A DNA stretch of 64,000 bases from Apus apus (Eukaryota > Chordata > Aves > Apodiformes > Apodidae), in contig NC_067287.1 of the NCBI RefSeq assembly GCF_020740795.1, forward strand, positions 9,997,501 through 10,061,500. Direction: 5' to 3'. Both the position numbers and the translations under genes were made by a program. Positions within the stretch are counted from its first letter, which is position 1, and every line of letters begins with the position of its first letter. This document shows positions 31,300 through 41,500 of the stretch, piece by piece. The notes under the pieces are model-generated. The model did not search any database. It was not told the DNA's origin and saw only the letters and a list, made by a program, of their open reading frames with translations.

Positions 31300-31450
31300 C
31301 AGAAAAAAAAAATGTTTTACTGTGAGAACAGTGGGTATTGGGATGATCTCCCCAGGGAAGCGGTGGGGACAGGGTTCTGGGCCCCGTCTCAACCACGTTC
31401 CTACCTCGGCAGGTTGGACTAGATGACTCCTGAGGTCCCTTCCAGCCTGG
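31300..31450 (+). repeat. CR1 LINE 3' end abutting the copy B promoter
   Basis: Plus-strand CR1 3' sequence (TTTTACTGTGAGAACAGTGG, CCCAGGGAAGCGGTGGGGAC, GGTTGGACTAGATGACTCCT, GAGGTCCCTTCCAGCCTGG) ends about 165 bp before the copy B start codon. It separates the copy B promoter from upstream sequence that is unrelated to the copy A promoter. Confidence 0.75.
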
Positions 31451-31583
31451 CACACCGTGCTTGCTGGGTGAGAGGCGCTGCGGGGCTGACAGGCGGACAG
31501 ACAGACGGACGGGGGCAGGTGCCGGCGCAGCTCCCATCTTTCCCGGAAAGGCGGCGGGGCCCGCCCCGCTCTCCCGGGCAGCC

Positions 31584-31593
31584 GGAACCGAAA
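31584..31593 (+). promoter_or_regulatory. GGAACCGAAA element in the copy B proximal promoter
   Basis: It sits 31 bp before the copy B ATG, exactly where copy A has GAAACCGAAA. Copy B reads GGAACCGAAA, which departs from the GAAANNGAAA ISRE core at one base but fits the GGAANNGAAA ETS-IRF composite consensus. Confidence 0.5.
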
Positions 31594-31614
31594 GGCGGTG
31601 CGGGCCGAGCGGCC

Positions 31615-34600
31615 ATGGCGGGGCAGCGGCCGCAGCGCTGCCCGCTCCTGGTGCGCGGCCCCTGGGGCGCCGCCGGGCCGCCGCCTGCCCTCGGCAAGAA
31701 GCTGCTCTGCTACTTCCAGAGCCAGAAGCGATCGGGCGGCGGCGAGTGCGAGCTGCAGCCCGGCAGCGGGGACGGGCAGGTCCTCGTCTGCTTCGCGCAG
31801 CCCGAGGGTGAGCGCCGGGGCGGGGCGGGGGTCCCGGGGGGTTCCGGGGGGTCCCGGGGGCGGCTCCCCTGCCCGGGGCGGAGGGGCCAGGGAACCCGTT
31901 AGCGTGTGAGAAGCATTGACTCGTTTGGCTTGCAAAAAAGATCCTTTGCAGCAGTAAATCCAGCCGTTCCCCGGCGCTGCCCAGGCCGCCGTGCCCCGCA
32001 GCCCCGCAGCCGCGCGGCTCTCCAGCCCCTGCAGGCTGTGCCGGCTCTGCGGGGCACCGCGGCCCCTTCCCTCCCTGCTGACCGCCGCACCTGCTCCGGC
32101 ATCGCCCCCCTCCCCTTCTCTGCCCTGGGTGTTTTCTTGCGCTTTCGTTTTCACTTTCTTGGACGCACTGCTGGCCCAGCAAAGGATGCGGGGCTTCTCG
32201 GCTCTTTCGGCACCTTCTGGAAGCAGCCCCTCCCTCCGATCCCCCCGCAGCTACAGGTCGGGGTCGGAACGGGAGATAACGTGTGTGTATTTCTGTGAAC
32301 TTGCTGCAAGGTGACAGGGATTTAGCTGCTGTTGTTAAATGTATACATATACCTGCAGGTACATGTATGTGGATAAACATATATATATATATATATACAT
32401 ATACACACACCTTTTTTGTTTTTCTTTCCTTAACATGCTTCCCAGTTGCTGACTCGCTCAGCTGGTAAGTGCAAGGCACACAAACCGTTTTGGTACTGGC
32501 TGGAAGAGAGTGTGCAAGGTGTGGGGCTGGTACTGGGACCCCCGTGCTGCAGCCCCCGCCCAGTGCTGTGGGCACTGGCAAGGATTTGTGTGGTAGAGCT
32601 TTGCTTTGCATCTCTGGTGGTTTGTTGTTGTTTTTGTTTTTTTTTTTTCGGTTGGTTTTGTTTTCAGAAATGGTATCCTCTGCTGTTCTGCCACTTATTT
32701 TCAGGAGGCAAGCCTTGTGCCTGCTGGTTTCACTTCATGAGTTTAAAGCTCTTTCATTTTGTGGGACAGTGTGTGTGTCCTCATGTAATGGTGGAAAAAC
32801 GCTGTGCAATTTCAAGTTGTGTTTCTGTTCAAATCGCCACTGAGGTTTTTGGTTTGTTTCGTTTAGTGAGGCAACGAGTTCTTCAGAAACAGTGTCACAG
32901 GCTGGATGTGGGAGGAAAAGAATTGGAGTTGATTGTCACAGACCCTGAAGGAGCAGTAGCTGCTGAAGAGAACACATTTCCAGAAAAATCAGTTCCCACA
33001 AAGGTGAATAACAACTGTAATCCCAACCAGAGCTTTGAAATAGTGGTGAGAGTGTCAAATCACTCACTGATATTTTGCTTTAATTTTATTTTAGGGTCTG
33101 GATGCCACAAGCGACCTTCAAACAAAAGGTAAAATGTTGTCCATTGTTCTGTGTGCTGATTTTTCAGGAAATGAAAACCCTGGTGCTTTTCTCCACACAC
33201 AGCTCCAGTTTGTTGGGGCATTGTGCTGAAAGTTTCTGAGTTTGGCAGCCTGATTCAGGTGACAGAGGGAAAGATGTCTGGCCAGGGGTAATGTAGACTG
33301 TATAGATGGAGTTTCTGTATGAAGTCTTGTTTGGTGCCATTTTGGGTGTTTTTTCTCCTTTCAAAATTAGGTACTCCCAAGTTGTCATCTACTTTTCTTT
33401 TTTTTTTTGAGTTGTGCTAGTGAGGACCTTGAAAATCTTCAGCTGCTGCTTTTCATCCCTTCATTGGGTCAGCCCAGCTTTCAGTTTTGGTTTTTTTGTA
33501 ATTCACGGGATGTAGTGGCGCAGATGGTTCCTGTCAGAGATTCAGAAATAATATGGCTTCTACAGTTATTTGTTTTGTTTGCCTCTTGTTGGGCTTATGC
33601 TGACAGGCCTTCCAAAGCAGCTGTCTTCTGTGCGTGTTATGGGTTTGGTATCAGTTGTTGTACCTTAGTAGAGCTGGTAAACCCTGGAGCAGAGGCAGAG
33701 CCAGCCTGTCAGTGCTGCCTCCTGTTCCAGCCTTCCCGTGCTGCCTCTCTGTCTTCCTCCTTGGGGCTGTTGGTTGCTGCCCTAGGATTGAGGGATTTTT
33801 GGATGTTCTTGAGCAAAAGCAAGCTGAGACCTTGACCCCACCCCATCCCCAGGCAGGTGTACAGCTCCTCCCTCCTCAGTTGCACCTGTCCTCTGCCACA
33901 GCCCTGGAGGTGTTCACTGAGGGTGGTGAATGCCAGGATCCCTGCCAGCCTTCTGTGGAGATGGGTCCTTCAGCACTGTGGTGCTGCACTGGTGGCAGGG
34001 CACGGTGGTCATCAGGAGGCTCTGCATCCAGTCACACTGAGTTACTGATTTGCTGTGTTGCCTGTGGATGTCCCCAGCTATGTTCAAACTTGTTTACACC
34101 CAGGTTAAGAAACAGTTGCAGGGATTGCAGAGCCTCTCACGGCCCTTACCAACCTGAGCAGCTGTGGTTTATTATCTCAATGGGTTTTATTGTATTTTAT
34201 GTATGTCTCCAATTCAGAGACATACCAGTGACCTTGGACTTGTTTTCTTATGGCTATTTTTGTGCCACCACAGAAGCTGCTTGCAGCCCTGAAGAATGTC
34301 ACACCTGGGCTGTTTTGGTTTCCAGCATGTCCAAGGATATTCCCTGCAGTATTTGATTGATTAGATGATCTCTTTTCATGGGAAAGGAAAGGAGAGAAAG
34401 GGTGAGCAAAATATGTTTATTCCAGGAAAAGTGCACTGATATGTCATGCTGCTTATTTCTCTTTCTGTTGAAGATGATGCAGAAGCCTTGCAGAATGCAG
34501 AGAGTTCTGTTCCAAGCAGTGAACACCAGGAGGAGCCTGGCACTGCAGAGAACATTGCAGAAGAGTCTGCAGAGACCTCACCTTCGGTGGTGTTTGAAAA

Positions 34601-35557
34601 CATGGGATGCAATTCAGAATACTTCATTATCCTGTTGGAGAACATCAGCGGCCTGTCAGATGATGACTTCACTGTGGAAGAGATACCTGAGCTAAATGTT
34701 GCTGTAGCTACTTTTAAAAAAAGGATTGGTAAGACAGGATTAATACCATTGTTTATTTCCATGCATATGTAGGAGTAATAGCTTTCAGAGCTTGATTCCT
34801 CTTCCAACAGAGATCCAGTTTTTAAAAATTACCTGCACTGTAATTCCTTCAAGAAAGATGTAAGCTCCATGAAAATGCCTGAGATTCCAAATGTTATGCT
34901 GAAAGTAGAAAATTGTGGCACCTTCATTAATTGAAATTGATGAGAAGGTCTCATTGCCTCTCTTATTTTGGGTTAGATGTAGAAGTAGTAGTGGACTGAC
35001 TGTGAAGATGAGTTCTGCAAATTATTGAAGTATTTAAAATCACCCTGTGAGAAGACAGTGAAACAGTGAGAAGTGTTTAGTTTATACAAGATCATTAAGG
35101 GGCCAACAGAGACATAGTGGTAGTGAACAGCAGAGAGTAACATTGGCTGTGTGTGTTTTCCCTGTTTGTCACAACAGAGTTCGTTTTCTGGCACCAAAGA
35201 CAGTTTTGCCCCAAACAGAGGGAGAAGTAGACTCAGCTCATTTCTCTGCCAGAAGTGATAGCTGGGCCTGATAACAACACTGGAAAACATAGTCAGCTTG
35301 TACTGCTTTTCCATTTACAGATACTGAAGAGTTTGTCAAAAAATGTTCACAGCACAAAAGAGTTAGGCAACTAAAAATTAGTGCCAGGCTTCTTGAATTG
35401 ACCCAGAGCATCAAGGCTGAAAACCTCCCAGCCAACATTTCCACAGACTACATCACCATGTACTTCGAGAGTGGGCGGAGTGGAGGGAAGTCTGTGTCAA
35501 ATGTCCAGCTCTTCCCTGAGGAGAACTCGGCCATCGTTACTTTCCATGATCACAAAG
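31615..35557 (+). CDS. PARP14: PARP14 copy B N-terminal exons
   Basis: Five exons encode residues 1 to about 285. Exon 1 (31615-31807) is base-for-base the same as copy A. Exon 2 (32867-33003) reads [17 protein letters not shown] and is 30 nt longer than in copy A. A 34-nt exon follows, as in copy A. Next come an [21 protein letters not shown] exon and an RRM-like exon with [15 protein letters not shown]. No counterpart of copy A exons 4 and 5 is visible in 33129-34473. Confidence 0.86.
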
Positions 35558-38500
35558 GTAATGCTGCCCTTCACCTGACCAAAGAGCACCTGACAGAAAC
35601 TTATCCTGATCTGGGGCTTTAGGAGGAGCCTGGCTTGCTGTTGCCTAAGCCAGCAACACTGTCCAGTTCCTGGGAAGTGCTCTGGATTTAGAATTACTGC
35701 TGCATGGCTAGAGTTTCAGAATCTCTCTGTTTTTCATACTACCAAAGGGTCATTTTAATATCTGCTTTATGTATGGGTGGTTCCCACTGATGTTTTTTTC
35801 TGCATTTACAGAGGTTTTTATCTGCAATACAACAGGGATTGTACTTGCAGGGAGAGGAGGCATTATATGGTAAATATCTCTGTTAGGAGACTCCTGGCTT
35901 AGTAAATTCCTTTACTTTTAGTTTAATATATCTGCCAGGTGATTTTTTTTTCTTCTGACTCTCAGAATTTGCTTTAGAGTATGTTGTCCATTAAGTTAAT
36001 AGGTACTTTTGATCATTGTAACGTGGTTTTAAGTCCCAACATTATAATTCCTTTCCTTTGTCCATTCCAACTGAAAATGCAACCCCTCAAAAATAAAGTA
36101 AAAATGCACTGGCACAAAGAGTTTTATTTTAAGTTGAGAGTAAGAAGCATTTCACAGTAGTAACTTGATAAGGCCCTTGCACCCTGGTGGGGTTTCCTTA
36201 GGAAATGAGAGCAAGCTGTACAGGTAAATATAAGCACAAGCCTATTTACAAAACTAGTTGGAGCTAAGCCTTTTATCTTGTCAAAAAGTCATAAAAATAG
36301 CTCTTTCAAATAAAAAAAAAAGTTATTTCATTTAATATAATAGTTCTAAGAACAGAGTAATTTGCTTGATTTGAAGTTAATGATATGTGTGTTTGGCTCT
36401 GTATGTGCTAACTTTTAGATCTAAACACTGTCTTGGAAAAGCAGCATTTACTGGAAGAGAGACAGATTTCTGTGCATCCGTATTACCCTTCCCTGGGAAC
36501 AGTCCTCTATGGAAAAGAAAGACCCCCTCTCAAGATGCCAGACCCTGTTGGGGTGCCACTAGATCCACATGTCTGGCAGTTTTTACAAAGGCAGGCTAAC
36601 CTGATCCAAGACATAAACCAGGAGATGGCAGTTTGCCATTGCGAGCTAAAATGGCCACAGAAGGACTGTGCCCACCCAGAAGTTACACTGTGCCCCTCGT
36701 TACCTCTTCCTGAGCTGAAAAAGCCAGTGGTTCAGTTGATCAAGACATGGAAGCAAGCTGCCTCTGCTGAGTTCTCACGTCTCATGTCACATTACGTGGC
36801 TATAAAGTGTAGAGTAGGTTCAGTGGGTTGGGAAGATGTGAGAAAGAGTCTGGAGAAGGATGTTGCTCTGCTCATAACTGACCTTCCTGAGGAGACGGTG
36901 GTGATTGCAGGCAACAGAGCAGCAGTGGACAGAGCAGAGAAAGTCGTGAGGGAATGGATGGAAAACACCATGAAGGAGACTGAAAGAGAGAACCAAAGCA
37001 TAGAAATTTCTGTGCCAGTGGTGCCAGGGCAGTATGCTGTTCTGCAAAATGCTGGGCTGGAAGAGAAAATTCGCCAAGAGTATCCGTGCTTGAAGATCTT
37101 TTATGATGACACAAAAAAAACTGTTCAGTTGCGTGGATTGCCTGCAGAGGTATATGTCGTCAAAGCTGACTTACTGGAAAAGGTATTGAACATACCACAT
37201 ACTTTAGTTACAGTTGATCTCCATGTTCTCAACTATCTACAGGTTGTAGATAATAAAGCAATGTCAGAGTTGTTATTCACTGGGAAAAATATTAATGCTT
37301 TTTATGAGCGTAATAGTCTGCGGAATGATACTGTGATGCTATTTGGAAATACCTCCAAGGATATTTTGGAAGCAGAAAAGCAAATAAAGACAGGCTTAGA
37401 ATATATGTGCATTGACGTGGGGGACGATGAGGTCATTAAAAAGGAGGAGTGGAAGAACCTTCTTGCCTCCTCGCTTAAGAAGCACAATTCTTCCCAGGAA
37501 AGTCTAGTCATTGATGGACCTGTTGGAAAAGAAAATAAAATTATTATTACTGGCTTATCTAAGACTGTAAAAAAGGTTTATCAGAAATTTAGTAATTTCC
37601 TAGATAGGAACATACAAGTGGAAAAAGTAATCCCAGCTAAGTCAGCGATTGCCGTGCAGTTTGTAGAGGAGAAAAAATCTAATGTTTATCTTGACTTGAG
37701 GAAGAAAGGTGTGACAGTATGTTTTGACACCAAGACACCATGTATTTTTCTGGGTGGACCAAGAGCAGAAGTGTCAAAAGCAGTAACCATGTTTGAAAAA
37801 ATTCTGTCATCCCTTCACTCAAAAAATGTGACAATCGATAAACCAGGAGCTAAAAACTTCTTCACTGAGAGGAAAGATTCACATGTTCTTGAGGCAAAGC
37901 AGAAGTTTAACTGTTTGATTAGGCTGGAAGAACAACAACAACAGAAGGGTGAAGCAGTTGGTAATAAAGAGAAAAGAAAGCTCTACCATGAGGTAGTGCT
38001 GCCAGATGGGGTTATAGTGGCAGTGTATAAAGGTAACTTATGTAATTACCCAGTTGATGTTGTGGTCTGTCCATCTAATGAAGACTTGCAACACATCAGT
38101 GGTTCTGCTGAGGCACTGTCAGAAGCAGCTGGCCCAGAGCTGCAAGAGGAGTGCAACGAGCTGGTGAGGAAGAACGGGCGTTTGCAGCCTGGCTGTGTAG
38201 TTATCACGGGCGCTGGGAAGCTGCCCTGCAAGAGTGTCATTCATGCTGTTGGGCCCAGGTGGGTGAAGCATGAACCAGAGGATTGCTTGTCCTTGATAAA
38301 AGCTACAGTGAAGAAAAGTCTACAGCTGGCTGAAACATACAATTACCGCTCCATTGCTCTGCCCGCTGTAAGCGGAGGGATTTTTGGCTTCCCACTGCAG
38401 ACCTGTACACATTCAATTGTATCCTCCATCAAGGAGACCTTGGAAGAATCCAAGTTGGACAGCAGCTTGAAGGAGGTTCATCTCGTGGATGATGTGGAAG

Positions 38501-41500
38501 AAGTAGTTCAGGTTCTGAGCGAGACCGTAAAAAGAGTGTTTACAGCTAAATCATTCTCCGTGATACTGAGGATGCCCCGCTCAGAGAGCTGCAAGATGAA
38601 AGAAAGCCAGGAGGATCTGCAGGTGGTTACAACAAATGAAGGACTTTGTATCCGAGTAGAGGAGAAAAACATCCAGGAAGCCACGGTAGGTTACTTTCTG
38701 CTTCATCTTTAACATGATGTGAAGATTTCAAACTTTTAAGTAGAAAAGTTACACTGGTTTACAAGGCAATTGCTACTTTAGGGAACAATGGCTGTGTGTG
38801 AGCTAAACAAGGATGCAAGTTGCAAAACTGATGGATTTCAGGATGGGAACTGGCACTGCAGCAGTTTCTAGAGGGCAGCTGTGGGTTTCAGGATGTTTCA
38901 TTCCCACCTAGTTTTTATTAATTCTCCAGATCTAAGGTCAACACGTAGAACAGCTTGCTTTTTCTTCCTAAAATAGAAATGCTACAGTACTTTCTGGAAG
39001 CATTTATATGATCTGTAGCTGTCTAGGTTGGATATTACAGGAATTCAGCACTTGTCTGGGCTGCTGTTGTGAGTCAGGCAAACCGGGAAGATGTAGCCTA
39101 TTTTTTTAGTTCCCTTCTCTTTGGATGGATTAAAGACACAGTCTGTGAAAAAGCTACTGGATTCTAGGAAAGCAACCCCATAGAAGAATGCATGCTTAGT
39201 TTAGATTCTTTTGCTAAAGTCTAGAATTGACTCTACTTATTTTTTCCTTATGTTTTCATTCTTTTTGCTAACGAAGTGTTTAACTTTTACTCATCTAGAC
39301 CATCAAGGCTCAACTTGCACCTCTGACATACTTTCTTTCCCTTACATTATGTTCTTCAGTGATGCGAAGTGCATCTTGATAAATCTGTCTTTATCAACAG
39401 CCTTTATACTTCTGGAGTTGAAAAATCTCCCTAAATTATTATTATTATTGTCCTATTGTTTCAGCATCAGTTGGTTCAGTTGACATTTTGGTGCCTGTAA
39501 AAGCCTGTTCCAATAAAAAGCAGTACTAGGTGTAAAAAAAACCTCAATATGACACACATTTGAAATGGTAATTCAGATGTCTCCAGTGGAAGAAAGCTAA
39601 TCAAACACCAGACTTCAAGTCTTTACCTGTTTCACTTTATAAGAGCACATCAACCTCCCTTCACCTTGTTTTGGTCTGTGAGGTGCTGCTTCTGATCTTG
39701 GTCTGTGAGGTATAGACAATCCCACTTCACTGAAAAGGAGGAAAGGGACATTAAACTTTCTGCATTATGTGTACCTTGTACAATGCATCTAGTGGAGATG
39801 CTAGAGAAGAAGGAGCAATACTGCAGCCATTCTTCACAAGGAAACAGAGGAAAGGCTGGGTCTGTGGAGAGGGGAGGAGGCAAGCTACAGAGGCTGGGCT
39901 TATTTCACCTTCCCAGATGTTGGCATCTGCTCAGGATGAAGTGAGTCACAGCCTTGCCTCCAGTGACCTGCTCACACATAGACACCCCTGGTGTTGGTAG
40001 TCACAGGGGGTCTGATGCTGCCTACTGTTGGTTTCCTACAAGCCCAGGAGTACTCAGTATGCAGAAGCTGTGCTGAAAACCAGGTTATTTCCCCACTGGC
40101 AATCCTGTTTTTCATGCTGTGCACTCCTTTGGTAGTGCTATTTGTCTCCATGCATATTTTAACTTGCAGTCTGGCTATAGGTATTCTCACTGTCATTTTG
40201 TTGCAGACGGATGTTATTGTCAACAGTGTTGGCAAAGATCTGAAGTTTGGTGTGGGACCTCTTTGCAAAGCCGTGCTGGAAAAGGCTGGAATTGCACTCC
40301 AATGGGAGTTTGACCTAGAAAAAGAAAGGCAGGAAGCTGCTCGAGGAAGTGTGGTCTGCACCAGCGGATGTGCTCTGACCTGCAAGTCCGTGCTTCATGC
40401 CATACTGCCTCTCTGGGATGGAGAAAGAGGACAGGCCTTGAAGGTATATTTAAATTATTAAAAAACAAAATAGAAAATCTTCTGAAAACAGATTTATTTG
40501 GAATCCTATCCTGATGCTTCAGGATTTAAATAGTTAGGTTAGATTTACTTCTGTTGGAGTGACCTTAAAGATGCCTTGATGGCACTAACAGCTTTTTCTC
40601 ATACCAGCATAGTCTTTGTGGAACTAATAATAGATTATGCCTTTCTTAAAGATACCTGCTCTGTTTTACAGACCCTAAAAGATATAATCAATTTCTGCTT
40701 GAAGAAAACGGAAGAACTTGGACTGAAATCGATCACTTTCCCAGCTATTGGAACTGGAGGATTTGGATTTCCTAAATACATTGTTTCTAAGCTAATGTTT
40801 GATATGGTCTTCGAGTTTAGTCGTACTCACACTCGGAAGACTCTCCAGGAAGTTAATTTTTGCTTGTATCCAACGGATATGGGTAACATTGAGGTAGTTC
40901 TTCTCAGGACAATGCTGTCTGTTACATGCTGCTCTAGTTATACCTTAGCAACATAGTTTAGTTTTATTGCTTTCTTAAGGGGATAATTTAGCACTTCCTT
41001 ATTGCTGTGGGCTGGTGATGGTGGGATGTCTCTCCAGTGTCTCATTCAGTCTCTCTGAAATATAAACTCTCCGCAAGCATAAGCTGAAGACAAAATTGGC
41101 CTCACTGCCTGTGAGGCACCTGTAGGTGCTCACTCATCTTGTGACAGGAGTTCTGGAAACACAAAGACAGTATCTATAGGACATGGACCATCCTGGGGCT
41201 TCCACTGTCATTAGTGACTACTAAGCATGACTCTAAAGTGCATCAGATGGCTCAGCAAGAGCTATGACTGTTAATTATAAAAATATTCAGTATATAAACT
41301 CTGATATACCATTTTGGTACCTTTTTTCTCTTCTTAGGCTTTCACCATTGAACTAGGACACAGGATAGCTGAAAGTTGTGATGCTACAGCAGCAAGGGCA
41401 GGTAAGTTGTGTAGGGAGGGGCAGGAAGTGGGACACGGGGAAGAAGGTAAATTCTGTAGAGTGGTTTTATATGTACAGGAAACAAATGACATGTCATAAG

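Noticed and set aside
31906-32298. Possible alternative first exon of copy B
   Set aside because: The open frame lacks the SGGGECE motif or any RRM feature, and no donor in it joins sensibly to the exon at 32867.
31144-32611. Minus-strand open frames of 336 and 441 codons over copy B exon 1
   Set aside because: They are the antisense of a GC-rich exon and CpG island. Almost the same frame appears opposite copy A exon 1, as expected from duplication of the sense exon.
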